Shown: one piece after another, positions 1 to 7,572 of the stretch | How positions within the stretch are numbered: the first letter of the stretch is position 1 | Layout of the letters: the number at the start of each line of letters is the position of its first letter | NCBI GenBank assembly: GCA_024636105.1 | Contig: JAGXHO010000122.1 | Coordinates: 1-12,647 of the forward strand | Origin: Trueperaceae bacterium | GTDB lineage: Bacteria; Deinococcota; Deinococci; Deinococcales; Trueperaceae | DNA length: 12,647 nt | Direction: 5' to 3' | Position numbers and translations under genes: made by a program | Notes under the pieces: generated by a model | Database searches by the model: none | Seen by the model: only the letters and a program-made list of their open reading frames with translations | What the model was told of the DNA's origin: nothing

Positions 1-67
1 ACCCAGCCTTCGGGTAGCCCGGCGCGCACGCGCTTGAGGCCGGTTTCGGTGGCGACCATCCAGCCCT
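1..67. other. Window edge that does not continue dnaA
   Basis: The bases left of position 68 do not encode the expected next part of DnaA, which should run toward Walker B, in any minus-strand frame. One minus-strand frame stays open through this stretch and reads plausibly as protein (it contains LKGWMVATETGLKRVRAGLP), but I do not recognise the family. It could be a chimeric join at a contig end, the edge of an insertion, or a real rearrangement. The sequence alone does not decide between these. Confidence 0.4.
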
Positions 68-607
68 TCAACTCTGCGCGTTCGGCATCCGGTCCGCGAC
101 CGCGTGGCCCACCGCCTGCATCAGGTGCGTCTTCCCCAAACCCGAGTCGCCGTAGAGGAACAGCGGGTTGTACGCGCGGCCCGGGGCCTCGGCGACCGCC
201 AGAGCGGCCGCGTGGGCGAGGTTGTTGTTCGGACCCACGACGAAGTTGCCGAAGACGTACTTGGGGTTGAAGCGCGGCCGGTCGACCCCGGGAGCGGCCG
301 CGCTCCCGGTCGGCGCGGCCGGCTGGCTGAACAGGTCGGCCTGTTCGGAGGGGGCGAACGAGACGACCTGGAAGCCGATCTTGGGGCTCGGCGCCCCGAG
401 GTCGCGCAACGCTTGCTCGAGCACCTCACCGAAGTGGTTCTTGATCCAGTCGCGAGCGAACGAGTGCGGCACACCGAGCTGGAACACGCCACCGTCGATC
501 CCGAGGGGCCGGACCTGCTTGAACCAGGTGCGGAACTCGGTCTCGCTGATCTGGCCACGGACGTAGTCGAGTACGTCGTCCCAGATGGCGTGGTCGCGGC
601 TGAGCAT
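68..607 (-). CDS. dnaA: Chromosomal replication initiator DnaA, N-terminal fragment
   Basis: DnaA binds oriC, melts it with ATP and recruits the helicase; this is its first 179 residues. Domain I is residues 1-80 (IWDDVLDYVRGQISETEFRTW, then ARDWIKNHFG). A short Pro/Ala/Gly-rich linker follows (about 90-110), then the start of the AAA+ domain (FNPKYVFGNFVVGPNNNLAHAA) and Walker A GDSGLGKTH at 153-161. The frame then reaches a stop after MPNAQS, before Walker B, sensor motifs and the DNA-binding domain IV; a full protein has about 450 residues. The start is ATG at 607, with GGAGG at 616-620 (minus strand) eight bases upstream. Family identity is certain. Whether the gene is broken in the organism or only in this assembly is open: the sequence past the stop matches no shifted DnaA frame, so a simple frameshift does not explain it. 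Confidence 0.9.
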   Translation of the reverse strand: MLSRDHAIWDDVLDYVRGQISETEFRTWFKQVRPLGIDGGVFQLGVPHSFARDWIKNHFGEVLEQALRDLGAPSPKIGFQVVSFAPSEQADLFSQPAAPTGSAAAPGVDRPRFNPKYVFGNFVVGPNNNLAHAAALAVAEAPGRAYNPLFLYGDSGLGKTHLMQAVGHAVADRMPNAQS

Positions 608-722
608 GAACCGGTCCTCCCTCGCGCGGCGGCGCGTGCCGACGCTCGACCATCCGCGCGAAGCGCGTGCAGGACGGCGTTCGTACTGCCCGTAGGACCG
701 GTGGACGGTGCTGCGGGACGGC

Positions 723-731
723 AGTCTACCA
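723..731 (-). promoter_or_regulatory. Candidate extended -10 promoter of dnaA
   Basis: Read on the minus strand this is TGGTAGACT, that is TG-N followed by the hexamer TAGACT. No TTGACA-like -35 is visible at the usual distance. It would give a leader of roughly 110 bases before the dnaA ATG. The same TG[GC]TAnnnT form recurs ahead of several other genes in the window, which is the main support. Confidence 0.4.
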
Positions 732-856
732 GGCTTCTCCTGGGACGCGTGGGGTGCGCGTCGCCAAGGGGTAGCGCCGGGGATGAACGTCCGTCCGGCG
801 ATGCCGACGAACCGCGTTCCGTACCCAAATACGGCCCGGCGGCCGGCAGCGCTTCG

Positions 857-865
857 TGGTACGTT
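857..865 (+). promoter_or_regulatory. Candidate extended -10 promoter of the homocysteine methyltransferase gene
   Basis: TGGTACGTT, an extended -10 with hexamer TACGTT, lies 67 bases before the ATG at 933. The -35 position is GC-rich and has no consensus match. Confidence 0.35.
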
Positions 866-932
866 CCGCCATCCGAAACCGGGACGAGTCCGGCCGATCG
901 GCGTCCAGCGGTCGGGGCCAGGAGATGTCTGC

Positions 933-1874
933 ATGGGTACGCCGCGTCCGCGCTTGCCCCACGAGACCGACAGGCTCTTCTTGACCGATGGCGGCACCGA
1001 GACCTGGTTGATCCACGAGCGGGGCTTGGACCTCCCGAACTTCAGCTCCTTCCACCTTCTGAAGGACCGAAAGGCGACCGAGGTAATCCGAACGTACTAC
1101 CGGGCCTTCGCGGCGATCGCCGTCGAACACGGGACGGCCTTCATCTTCGACAGCCTGACCTATCGGGCCAGTCGCGATTGGGGTGGGCTCCTAGGCTACT
1201 CGCACGAGGCATTGGAAGACGCGAACCATGCCAGCTTGGCGCTGTACCGCGAGGTGGCGTCGGACGTCGGCCTGGCCGGCGGCGACGTCGTGATTAGTGG
1301 GTGCATCGGCCCGAAGGGCGATGCGTACGAGAGGAACGAGGCACTGTCCGCAGACGGCGCCGAGGCATACCACCACGCCCAGATCGAGACCTTCCGGAAG
1401 GCAGACGCCGACGTCGTGACGGCGCTCTCGCTCAACTCGAGCCAGGAGGCGATCGGCATCGCGCGCGCGGCCCGGTCGGTGGGACTACCGGTGGCCATCT
1501 CGTTCATCGTCGAGAAGAGTCACCACCTGCAGAGCGGCGAGAGCCTGCGCGCGGCGATCGAGACGGTGGACCAGGCGACGGACCGCTGCGTCGCCTACTA
1601 CATGGTCAACTGCGCGCATCCGCTGGATTTCGGTCCGGCCCTCGCGAACGAGCCGTGGGCCGCGCGGGTCCATGGCGTGCGGGCGAACGCGTCGAAACAC
1701 GACCATGAGTACCTGAGCCAGCTGGGGCATCTCGACGAGGGGGACCCCGACGAGTTGGCCGGGCAGTACGCGGACCTGAAGGCACGGTTCCCCCACATGA
1801 ACGTCTTCGGCGGCTGTTGTGGCACCGACTTCCGCCACGTCCGGAAGATCAGCGACGCCCTCCGCACCATCTGA
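933..1874 (+). CDS. Homocysteine S-methyltransferase family protein
   Basis: Proteins of this family move a methyl group, typically from S-methylmethionine or a betaine, to homocysteine to make methionine, using a zinc thiolate in a (beta/alpha)8 barrel. The 313-residue length fits a stand-alone MmuM/BHMT-like enzyme. The N-terminal barrel strand reads [11 protein letters not shown] (17-27). The three zinc cysteines are present: C227 in VNCAHP, and C295 and C296 in GGCCGTD. A family-typical TYRAS follows FDSL near 72-80. The start is ATG at 933, with AGGAG at 920-924 eight bases upstream; the open frame extends further 5' but without family similarity. It is divergent from dnaA and 122 bases ahead of mnmG, with its own candidate promoter, so it is probably monocistronic. 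The methyl donor cannot be told from sequence. It is cytoplasmic, with no signal peptide. Confidence 0.9.
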   Translation: MGTPRPRLPHETDRLFLTDGGTETWLIHERGLDLPNFSSFHLLKDRKATEVIRTYYRAFAAIAVEHGTAFIFDSLTYRASRDWGGLLGYSHEALEDANHASLALYREVASDVGLAGGDVVISGCIGPKGDAYERNEALSADGAEAYHHAQIETFRKADADVVTALSLNSSQEAIGIARAARSVGLPVAISFIVEKSHHLQSGESLRAAIETVDQATDRCVAYYMVNCAHPLDFGPALANEPWAARVHGVRANASKHDHEYLSQLGHLDEGDPDELAGQYADLKARFPHMNVFGGCCGTDFRHVRKISDALRTI

Positions 1875-1949
1875 TCGGCGCGTCCTTGGCCCGTCGCTCG
1901 CCTCGGAAGCGGCATGGCGTCCCCGGAAGCCGGTCCAGCACGGCGCACG

Positions 1950-1958
1950 TGCTACGCT
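1950..1958 (+). promoter_or_regulatory. Candidate extended -10 promoter of the mnmG-rsmG-parAB operon
   Basis: TGCTACGCT (hexamer TACGCT at 1953-1958) lies 38 bases before the mnmG GTG. The identical 9-mer precedes the PerR-like gene at 7573. No clear -35 is visible. Confidence 0.45.
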
Positions 1959-1996
1959 CCGGGTTCCCGGCCGCGGCTGGGGGAAGGGGTCGGCCG

Positions 1997-3832
1997 GTGC
2001 GCTCGAGCTTCGACGTGGTGGTGGTGGGCGGCGGGCACGCCGGGATCGAGGCGGCGTTGGCTGCCTCGAGGCTGGGTGCGCGCGTCGCTCTGGCGCTGCC
2101 GAATCCCGACACCCTCGGACGGATGCCGTGCAACCCGGCGATCGGGGGACCTGGGAAGTCGCAGCTCGTGTTCGAGCTGCACGCCTTGGGTGGCGAGATG
2201 GGACGCTTGGCGGACGCCACGGCGATCCACGGGCGCATGCTCAACGCCTCCAAGGGCCCGGCCGTTCGGTCGCTCCGTCTCCAGAACGAGCGCGACGGGT
2301 ACGCGGCGGCGGCGCGCGACGTGGTGGAGCGGGCGCCTGGTGTAACGCTGGTCCGAGGCGAGGTCGCCTCGCTCTCCACCTCCGGCGACGGTCCGGCGCT
2401 GCGCGTGTCGGGGGTGGCGCTCGTCGACGGCCGCACGTTGTCCGCCCCGAGCGTGGTGTTGTGCACGGGAACGTTCCTGCGAGGGATCGTCTGGTACGGA
2501 CGGCGCAACCGCGAGGCGGGACGCCAGGGCGAGCCGCCGGCGCGCCACCTGTCGGCATCGCTCGTGGCGACGGGGCACGCGTTGATGCGCTTCAAGACCG
2601 GCACGCCGCCCCGGGTGCGCGCCTCGTCGGTCGACTTCGGCGTGCTGGACGAGATTCCGTCCGACGACCCGCCGGCTTCGTTCAGCGGCGTCCCGGGGCC
2701 ACGGGTCTTGGAGAGCCCCACGTGGACGACGCGGACGACGGCCGAGACCCATCGGCTCATCCAGGAGAACCTCGGCGCGTCGGCCATGTACGGCGGCGAC
2801 ATCGACGGGCGTGGACCGCGCTACTGCCCGTCGATCGAGGACAAGGTCGTGCGCTTCGCGGACAAGGACCACCACGTGCTGTTCGTCGAACCGGACGGCG
2901 TCGACACCAGCGAGGTCTACCTGCAAGGCTTCTCCAGTTCGATGCCCCCGGAGCTGCAGGACCGGATGGTGCGAACGCTGCCGGGCTTCGCTCGGGCCGA
3001 GATCCAGCGCTACGCCTACGCCGTCGAGTACGACGCCCTCGACCCGACGCAGCTCGAGGTCACCTTGATGTCCAAGGTGCTCCCGGGGCTGTTCACGGCG
3101 GGGCAGATCAACGGCACCTCGGGGTACGAGGAGGCGGCCGCCCAAGGGCTCGTCGCTGGCGTGAACGCGGCGCGGCGCGCCGCCGGGATGCCGTCGGTGA
3201 CCGTGCGTCGCGATCAGGGGTACTTGGGGGTGTTGCTCGACGACCTGGTGCGATGGGGGATCGACGAGCCGTACCGCATGCTGACCTCGCGGAACGAGTA
3301 CCGGCTGCTGCATCGCCAGGACAACGCGGAGGCCCGACTGTCGGCCGTTGGCCACGCGTGGGGGCTCGTCGACGACGCGCGCCACGCGCGGGTCGAGGCG
3401 AGCGCCGTGCGCGTCGACGCCGAAGTCGTGCGGCTCGGGCGCGCGCGCGATGGCGCCGATCTGGCGGCCACGGTGCTCTGCCGGCCGGACGAGAGCTACG
3501 CGAAGGTCGTCGCGCGCTTCGGGCCGCCGGCGGCACCCCTCTCCGCGGCGGAGGAGGCACGCGTCGAGGTGCTCGTGCGCTACGCGGGCTACATCGAACG
3601 GAGCCGCAAGGAGCTCGACGCGAGGGCGCGGTACGAGGCTTGGTCGCTCGCCGGTGTGGCCTTCGAGCGCGTTCCCAGCCTCTCGGGCGAGGGGCGCGGC
3701 GCGCTGGAGTCGGCGCGCCCCGCGACGCTGGGCGCGGCCCAACGGCTGCGTGGGATGCGGGATTCCGATGTCACCGCCCTCCTCGTGTACCTGAAGACGC
3801 GGCGGGATGTTCCACGTGAAACAGCCGCCTGA
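1997..3832 (+). CDS. mnmG: tRNA uridine-5-carboxymethylaminomethyl modification enzyme MnmG (GidA)
   Basis: MnmG is the FAD- and NADH-binding subunit that, with the GTPase MnmE, modifies the wobble uridine (U34) of certain tRNAs. The N-terminal Rossmann motif is [14 protein letters not shown] (7-20), followed by [11 protein letters not shown] (44-54) with the conserved cysteine. Both family signatures are visible further on: [13 protein letters not shown], and [16 protein letters not shown]. The C-terminal region [13 protein letters not shown] is also typical. At 611 residues it is full length. I chose GTG at 1997 because the flavin fold starts four residues later and AAGGGG (1984-1989) lies seven bases upstream; no ATG fits. 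It is the first gene of the operon. Its last 26 bases overlap rsmG, and its final codons are part of a parS site, where they encode DVPRETAA. mnmE is not in the window. Confidence 0.97.
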   Translation: MRSSFDVVVVGGGHAGIEAALAASRLGARVALALPNPDTLGRMPCNPAIGGPGKSQLVFELHALGGEMGRLADATAIHGRMLNASKGPAVRSLRLQNERDGYAAAARDVVERAPGVTLVRGEVASLSTSGDGPALRVSGVALVDGRTLSAPSVVLCTGTFLRGIVWYGRRNREAGRQGEPPARHLSASLVATGHALMRFKTGTPPRVRASSVDFGVLDEIPSDDPPASFSGVPGPRVLESPTWTTRTTAETHRLIQENLGASAMYGGDIDGRGPRYCPSIEDKVVRFADKDHHVLFVEPDGVDTSEVYLQGFSSSMPPELQDRMVRTLPGFARAEIQRYAYAVEYDALDPTQLEVTLMSKVLPGLFTAGQINGTSGYEEAAAQGLVAGVNAARRAAGMPSVTVRRDQGYLGVLLDDLVRWGIDEPYRMLTSRNEYRLLHRQDNAEARLSAVGHAWGLVDDARHARVEASAVRVDAEVVRLGRARDGADLAATVLCRPDESYAKVVARFGPPAAPLSAAEEARVEVLVRYAGYIERSRKELDARARYEAWSLAGVAFERVPSLSGEGRGALESARPATLGAAQRLRGMRDSDVTALLVYLKTRRDVPRETAA

Positions 3833-4577
3833 CGACGCGCCGCACGGCGCAGGTGATACGTCCGGATCGCGCGTCGACGACGCCGGGCACGGCGGGGACG
3901 GCGGCCTCCACGACGAGCGGGACGCATCCGGCTTCGCGGCCACTGGCCACGCGGACGCCGCGTTGGTCGTGTACCGGGAACAGCTCGCGCGGTTCCGGCG
4001 CACCCTCGACCTGATGTCGGACCGAGGGTACGCCGAGCTCGAGGCGAAGATGGCGGAGGCCGAGCGGTACGCGGTCGCGATCGCTCGGCATGCGCCGGTG
4101 GGTGGGGCGGTCCTGGACCTGGGTACCGGCGCCGGGCTGCCCGGCGTCGTGGTCGCCGCTCGGTTGGCACCGAGAACGGTGTGGTGGGTCGAACGGCGGC
4201 GACGACGGGCGGCGTTCCTCGACCAGATGGCCGCGCATGCCGGCCTGAGCGCGGTTCGGGTGGCGGCGATGGACGTGCGTGCCCTCGGCGTGGACCGAAC
4301 CGGCGGCGTGTCCGCGGTGACGGCGCAGGCGGTCGCCGTGCTCGACCAGGTGGCGACCCTCACGCGGCATCTGTGGGCCGACGACGTGCTGCTCGTGAGC
4401 CGGAAGGGCGCCGGTTGGGAGGGCGAGGTCGAGGCGCTTCGTGCGGCCGCCACCGGGTGGGGCGCCCACCGGACCTCGGTCGTGGTCGCAGTGGTCGGGA
4501 CGGAAGCGCTGGGGTCGGGTGGTACCTTGGTCGCCGTGCGCGTTTCGGGAGGTTCGGCGTGCCCACCATCGGCGTGA
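3807..4577 (+). CDS. rsmG: 16S rRNA (guanine527-N7)-methyltransferase RsmG (GidB)
   Basis: RsmG adds a methyl group to N7 of G527 in 16S rRNA, using S-adenosylmethionine. The class I methyltransferase core starts near residue 100, with motif [17 protein letters not shown] (102-117). The usual TARAVA segment is TAQAVA (172-177), followed by LLVSRKG (195-201). At 256 residues it is slightly long because of a Gly/Asp/His-rich, low-complexity N-terminal stretch (about 7-50) that I would not expect to fold. The ATG at 3807 overlaps mnmG by 26 bases. It has only a weak GGCGGG upstream, so translational coupling is likely. The first six codons (MFHVKQ) are the parS site. An internal TTG or GTG near 3960 is an alternative start but has no ribosome-binding site. 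The 3' end overlaps parA by 19 bases and contains the parA ribosome-binding site. Confidence 0.92.
   Translation: MFHVKQPPDDAPHGAGDTSGSRVDDAGHGGDGGLHDERDASGFAATGHADAALVVYREQLARFRRTLDLMSDRGYAELEAKMAEAERYAVAIARHAPVGGAVLDLGTGAGLPGVVVAARLAPRTVWWVERRRRRAAFLDQMAAHAGLSAVRVAAMDVRALGVDRTGGVSAVTAQAVAVLDQVATLTRHLWADDVLLVSRKGAGWEGEVEALRAAATGWGAHRTSVVVAVVGTEALGSGGTLVAVRVSGGSACPPSA
3808..3823 (+). other. parS: parS centromere site 1
   Basis: TGTTCCACGTGAAACA differs by one base from the widely conserved parS consensus TGTTTCACGTGAAACA bound by chromosomal ParB. It lies where mnmG and rsmG overlap, so the same bases encode DVPRET of MnmG and FHVKQ of RsmG while serving as a ParB loading site. Confidence 0.92.
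4520..4528 (+). promoter_or_regulatory. Candidate internal promoter ahead of parA
   Basis: TGGTACCTT (hexamer TACCTT at 4523-4528) lies inside the 3' end of rsmG, 30 bases before the parA GTG. It would let parAB be transcribed apart from mnmG-rsmG. No -35 match is seen. The site is in coding sequence, so chance occurrence is possible. Confidence 0.35.
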
Positions 4578-5317
4578 TCAACCAGAAGGGTGGTGTCGGG
4601 AAGACGACGACCGCCGTCAACCTCGCGGCCGCGCTCGCCGAGCGGCGGCGCGTGCTGCTCGTCGATCTCGATCCGCAGGCGAACGCGACGAGCGGTCTGG
4701 GCGTGGAAGACGTCGACGTCAGCGTCTACGACGTTCTGGTCGGGCGAGCGTCGGCGCGCGGTGCGGTTCGGCGAACGCGCCACGGTGAGCTGCACGTGCT
4801 GCCGGCGACGGCGGAGCTCGCGGGTGCGGCGCTGGAGCTGGACGCCTCGACCGACGATCTCAAGCTGCTCGCCAAGGCTCTGATCGGGGTGCGGCCGAAC
4901 TACGACTTCGTGATCCTGGACGCGCCACCCTCCTTCGGTGCGCTGACGCTGAACGTGCTAGCGGCCTCGGATCGGTTGATCGTGCCGGTCCAGTGCGAGT
5001 ACTACGCGCTGGAGGGGATCGCGGGGATGATGGACACGGTCGAGCGGGTGCGGGGGTCCTTGAACCGCGACGTGAGCGTCTTGGGGTTGTTGTTGACGAT
5101 GGCGGACCAACGGACGAACCTGTCGCAACAGGTGGAGGCGAACGTGCGCACGCACTTCGGGACACTGGTGTTCCGTGCGGTCATCCCACGGACGGTGCGG
5201 CTGGCGGAAGCCCCTTCGCATGGATTGCCGATCTTCGCCTACGCGCCGGCGTCGAGTGGGGCGACGGCGTACACCGCTCTCGCGGAGGAGGTGATCGAAC
5301 GTGTCAGCCAAGGCTAG
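4559..5317 (+). CDS. parA: Chromosome-partitioning ATPase ParA (Soj)
   Basis: ParA is a deviant-Walker ATPase that binds the nucleoid as an ATP dimer and, with ParB-parS, segregates origins; Soj relatives also act on DnaA. The deviant Walker A is KGGVGKTTT (10-18) with the signature lysine, followed by [12 protein letters not shown] (33-44) and Walker [10 protein letters not shown] (117-125). The C-terminal region has [17 protein letters not shown] (214-230), typical of chromosomal ParA. At 252 residues, and without an N-terminal DNA-binding extension, it is the short chromosomal type rather than the type Ia plasmid form. The start is GTG at 4559: GGGAGG at 4547-4552 lies six bases upstream and [11 protein letters not shown] follows at once. 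It overlaps rsmG by 19 bases and parB by 17, so the genes are probably translationally coupled. Confidence 0.96.
   Translation: MPTIGVINQKGGVGKTTTAVNLAAALAERRRVLLVDLDPQANATSGLGVEDVDVSVYDVLVGRASARGAVRRTRHGELHVLPATAELAGAALELDASTDDLKLLAKALIGVRPNYDFVILDAPPSFGALTLNVLAASDRLIVPVQCEYYALEGIAGMMDTVERVRGSLNRDVSVLGLLLTMADQRTNLSQQVEANVRTHFGTLVFRAVIPRTVRLAEAPSHGLPIFAYAPASSGATAYTALAEEVIERVSQG
5286..5296 (+). promoter_or_regulatory. Very strong ribosome-binding site of parB
   Basis: AGGAGGTGATC, inside the last codons of parA, is complementary to essentially the whole anti-Shine-Dalgarno end of 16S rRNA. GGAGG ends nine bases before the GTG at 5301. This fixes the parB start despite the non-ATG codon and suggests ParB is made in excess over ParA. 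Confidence 0.75.
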
Positions 5318-6125
5318 AGGTCTGGGGCGCGGCCTCGATGCGCTGTTGCCGCGACCCGAGAGCGGCGGCGTCCGGCAGCTCGCGTTGTCGGAGTTGCGCG
5401 TGTCGGCGCTGCAGCCGCGCAAGCGGTTCGACGAGGAGGCGATCGCGGAGCTGTCGGCATCGATCGCCGAGAAGGGCGTCCTGCAACCGTTGCTCGTCCG
5501 CAGGGTCGACGATGGCTTCGAGATCGTCGCAGGCGAGCGCCGCTTCCGTGCCGCGGAGCGCGCTGGGCTGAGCTCGGTGCCCGTCTTGGTGCGGGAGTTG
5601 ACGGATCGACAGACGCTCGAGATCGCCATCATCGAGAACCTGCAGCGCGAGGACTTGGACGACCTCGAAGAGGCCGATGCCTTCCGTCAGCTGCTCGGGT
5701 TCGGGCTGACTCAGGAGGAGGTCGCCAAGGCGGTGGGCAAGAGCCGGTCGGCGGTGGCGAACACGCTGAGGCTGTTGACGTTGCCGGTGGGTGCCCGCGA
5801 CGCACTCGCGGAGCGCGCCATCACGGCGGGGCATGCGCGCGCGATTCTGGCACAGCCGGCGGAAGACCGCGACTGGGCGCTTCAACAGATCGTCGCCAAG
5901 GGCCTCTCGGTGCGGGACGCCGAGGGGATGAAGCGCCCGACCGGTAGGTCGGGGCGCCGCAGCGCGGATCGCGACCACCGCTACACCGACCTCGCGGCGG
6001 ACTTGACGCGGTTCGCCGGAACGCGCGTGAAGGTGCTCGGCGGCACGCGCGGGCGCATCGAACTGCATTTCCACGATGAGGACGAGCTCCACCGCTTGCT
6101 CGAGCTGCTCGGGTACGAGGGCTGA
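5301..6125 (+). CDS. parB: Chromosome-partitioning CTPase ParB (Spo0J)
   Basis: ParB binds parS, then with CTP closes into a sliding clamp that spreads on nearby DNA and stimulates ParA. In order: an N-terminal ParA-activating segment [14 protein letters not shown] (4-17); the ParB/Srx nucleotide-binding fold with [11 protein letters not shown] (38-48), GERRFRA (78-84) and ENLQRE (112-117); a helix-turn-helix around [20 protein letters not shown] (136-155) that reads parS; and a C-terminal dimer domain ending at 274. Length is normal for chromosomal ParB. The start is GTG at 5301, with a near-ideal ribosome-binding site in the overlap with parA. One parS lies 53 bases after its stop and the other about 1.5 kb before its start, which identifies this as the chromosomal system. 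Confidence 0.97.
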   Translation: MSAKARGLGRGLDALLPRPESGGVRQLALSELRVSALQPRKRFDEEAIAELSASIAEKGVLQPLLVRRVDDGFEIVAGERRFRAAERAGLSSVPVLVRELTDRQTLEIAIIENLQREDLDDLEEADAFRQLLGFGLTQEEVAKAVGKSRSAVANTLRLLTLPVGARDALAERAITAGHARAILAQPAEDRDWALQQIVAKGLSVRDAEGMKRPTGRSGRRSADRDHRYTDLAADLTRFAGTRVKVLGGTRGRIELHFHDEDELHRLLELLGYEG

Positions 6126-6134
6126 TCGTTCGCA

Positions 6135-6158
6135 CGGCGCGACGGCAGGGACGCGCCG
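6135..6158 (+). terminator. Weak hairpin after parB
   Basis: CGGCGCG (6135-6141) and CGCGCCG (6152-6158) form a 7-bp stem with a 10-base loop just after the parB stop. No T-rich tract follows. It could end the operon transcript, but in DNA this GC-rich such stems also arise by chance. Confidence 0.3.
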
Positions 6159-6178
6159 GGGTGGTCGCGGGTTCGCCC

Positions 6179-6194
6179 TGTTTCACGTGGAACA
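6179..6194 (+). other. parS: parS centromere site 2
   Basis: TGTTTCACGTGGAACA is one base from the parS consensus and is the exact reverse complement of the site at 3808-3823. The identity extends one more base (6178-6194 against 3808-3824). It lies in the non-coding gap between parB and mdh, where it has no coding constraint. The rest of this 266-bp gap holds only the hairpin above and the mdh promoter candidate. Confidence 0.92.
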
Positions 6195-6297
6195 GTGGTC
6201 GCCGAAGCGCCGCGCCCCCACACCGATCGGGACCCCGCGGATCCCGCGCGCGAGTCGCGGATTGGGCGCCCCCGCTTCGAGAAGGCGCACGCCCGCC

Positions 6298-6306
6298 TGG
6301 TAGCAT
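6298..6306 (+). promoter_or_regulatory. Candidate extended -10 promoter of mdh
   Basis: TGGTAGCAT (hexamer TAGCAT at 6301-6306) lies 85 bases before the mdh ATG. A TTCGAG at 6276-6281 is a poor -35 at a long 19-base spacing. Confidence 0.4.
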
Positions 6307-6391
6307 GCCGCGTTCCGGCCAGAGCGTCGCGCGCCCAGGCCTTGCTTCCGCAACCGCCGCGCCCCGCCCCGGGCCCCCGATGGAGGATCTC

Positions 6392-7372
6392 ATGAAGGCA
6401 CCCATGCACGTCGCCGTCACCGGCGCCGCCGGTCAGATCGGCTACGCCCTGTTGTTCCGGATCGCGGCCGGCGATCTGCTCGGCAGAGATCAGCCCGTCG
6501 TGCTGCATCTGCTCGAGGTCACGCCGGCCCTCAAGGCGCTCAAGGGCGTCGAGATGGAGCTCCTCGACGGCGCGTTCCCGCTCCTGCGCGGGATCGTCAC
6601 GACCGACGACGCCCGCGTCGCGTTCGATGGCGTGGACGTCGCGATGCTCGTCGGCGCGCGGCCCCGTGGCCCAGGCATGGAGCGCAAGGATCTGCTCGAG
6701 GCGAACGCCGCGATCTTCTCGGTGCAAGGTCGCGCGCTCAACGACCACGCCAAGCGCACCGTCAAGGTCCTGGTCGTCGGCAATCCGGCGAACACGAACG
6801 CCCTGATCGCCATGCGCAACGCGCCCGACCTCGGGCCGGCGAACTTCTCCGCGATGACGCGCCTCGACCACAACCGTGCGATCAGCCAGCTCGCGGTCAA
6901 GACGGGCGCCGACAACGTCGACGTCAAGCGCGTGATCATCTGGGGCAACCACTCGAACACGCAAGTGCCCGACTTGGCGCACGCGATGGTGGATGGCCGG
7001 CCGGCTCTCGGCCTCGTCGAGCACGAATGGGTCGATGCGGTCTTCGTCCCCACGGTGCAGAAGCGTGGCGCCGAGGTCATCGAAGCGCGCGGCGCTTCGA
7101 GCGCCGCCTCCGCCGCTGCGGCCGCGATCGATCACGTGCACGACTGGGTGCTTGGCACGCCCGAAGGCGATTGGGTGAGCATGGCGATCCCGAGCGAAGG
7201 CTGGTACGACGTCGAGCCGGGCCTCATCTACTCGTTCCCCGTCACGGTGCACGACGGCGTCGTGCGGGTCGTCGAGGGCCTGCCGATCGGGGAGAGCGTG
7301 CGCTTCCGGATGCAGGCGACGGAGAAGGAGTTGCGCGAGGAGCGCGACGCGGTCGCCCACCTCCTCGGCTGA
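6392..7372 (+). CDS. mdh: Malate dehydrogenase, NAD-dependent
   Basis: This enzyme interconverts malate and oxaloacetate with NAD in the TCA cycle. At 326 residues it matches the dimeric Thermus/cytosolic-type MDH as I recall it, including the long identical-looking runs [20 protein letters not shown] and [10 protein letters not shown]. The Rossmann motif is GAAGQIG (11-17), with E42 at the end of the second strand indicating NAD preference. Substrate arginines R92 and R98 lie in the mobile loop [14 protein letters not shown], with R157 in MTRLDHNR; N131 and the catalytic H187 (WGNHSN) are also present. The loop is PRGPGMERK rather than the PRKAGMERR I remember from Thermus, but both arginines are kept. 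ATG at 6392 is chosen because GGAGG (6382-6386) lies five bases upstream. It is cytoplasmic and likely monocistronic, with its own promoter candidate and a hairpin downstream. Confidence 0.96.
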   Translation: MKAPMHVAVTGAAGQIGYALLFRIAAGDLLGRDQPVVLHLLEVTPALKALKGVEMELLDGAFPLLRGIVTTDDARVAFDGVDVAMLVGARPRGPGMERKDLLEANAAIFSVQGRALNDHAKRTVKVLVVGNPANTNALIAMRNAPDLGPANFSAMTRLDHNRAISQLAVKTGADNVDVKRVIIWGNHSNTQVPDLAHAMVDGRPALGLVEHEWVDAVFVPTVQKRGAEVIEARGASSAASAAAAAIDHVHDWVLGTPEGDWVSMAIPSEGWYDVEPGLIYSFPVTVHDGVVRVVEGLPIGESVRFRMQATEKELREERDAVAHLLG

Positions 7373-7418
7373 CGCGCTCGACTCGGGCGCGCGAGCGGCC
7401 CGGATCGAGCCGCGCAGC

Positions 7419-7464
7419 CCCGCGAAGGCGCGCGCATCCGCACGGATGCGCGCGTCTTCGCGGG
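7419..7464 (+). terminator. Long 22-bp hairpin downstream of mdh
   Basis: Arms 7419-7440 and 7443-7464 are complementary over 22 positions, with one G-T wobble (7428/7455) and only two bases between them. It begins 47 bases after the mdh stop. A run of T is absent, so it may work as a transcript-stabilising stem, a REP-like element or a factor-assisted terminator rather than a classic intrinsic terminator. Confidence 0.55.
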
Positions 7465-7499
7465 CTTGCGGGGTTCGCTTGCGGGGTTCGCTCGCGGGG
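7465..7499 (+). repeat. 13-bp tandem repeat, about 2.7 copies
   Basis: CTTGCGGGGTTCG occurs twice in tandem (7465-7477, 7478-7490), followed by a third partial copy, CTCGCGGGG (7491-7499). It abuts the right arm of the 22-bp hairpin. It is non-coding, with function unknown. Confidence 0.7.
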
Positions 7500-7553
7500 C
7501 ATCGAGCGACCGGTTCGCCGCGGGCCTTTCGCGGTGCGTTGGGGCGTGGGAAC

Positions 7554-7568
7554 TCGGAACGGTTCCGA
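7554..7568 (+). promoter_or_regulatory. Perfect 7-1-7 palindrome, candidate operator of the PerR-like gene
   Basis: TCGGAAC-G-GTTCCGA is a perfect inverted repeat of two 7-base arms around one base, five bases ahead of the TGCTACGCT promoter element and so covering its -35 region. Fur-family boxes have the same 7-1-7 geometry, although the usual boxes are AT-rich. The location fits autoregulation by the downstream gene; this is inference. Confidence 0.5.
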
Positions 7569-7572
7569 CAAA

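Larger units (their letters stand above)
608..932. other. Divergent intergenic region between dnaA and the methyltransferase gene
   Basis: This 325-bp non-coding stretch separates two divergent genes and holds a candidate promoter for each (723-731 minus, 857-865 plus). A small inverted repeat, CCGTA-cccaaa-TACGG, lies at 819-834. An origin could be expected near dnaA, but I see no sequence resembling a DnaA box (TTATCCACA) and no AT-rich unwinding tract, so I do not call oriC here. Confidence 0.5.

Noticed and set aside
68..607. Single-base frameshift as the cause of the dnaA stop
   Set aside because: Reading past the stop in either other minus-strand frame does not give the expected DnaA continuation, so a one- or two-base error would not restore the gene.
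608..932. oriC next to dnaA
   Set aside because: No TTATCCACA-like boxes, no clustered repeats and no AT-rich unwinding element could be found.
104..1297. 397-residue plus-strand open frame
   Set aside because: It lies antisense to dnaA and out of frame with the methyltransferase gene; both of those have clear family motifs and ribosome-binding sites, and this frame has none.
2719..2724. CACGTG core in mnmG as a third parS
   Set aside because: The flanks (CCCCACGTGGAC) do not match parS beyond the core. Other CACGTG sites, for example the palindrome at 8486-8495 inside the fasciclin gene, fail in the same way.
1952..4795. 947-residue open frame on the minus strand
   Set aside because: It is antisense to mnmG, rsmG and parA, has the Arg/His/Pro-rich composition typical of shadow frames in GC-rich DNA, and shows no recognisable domain.
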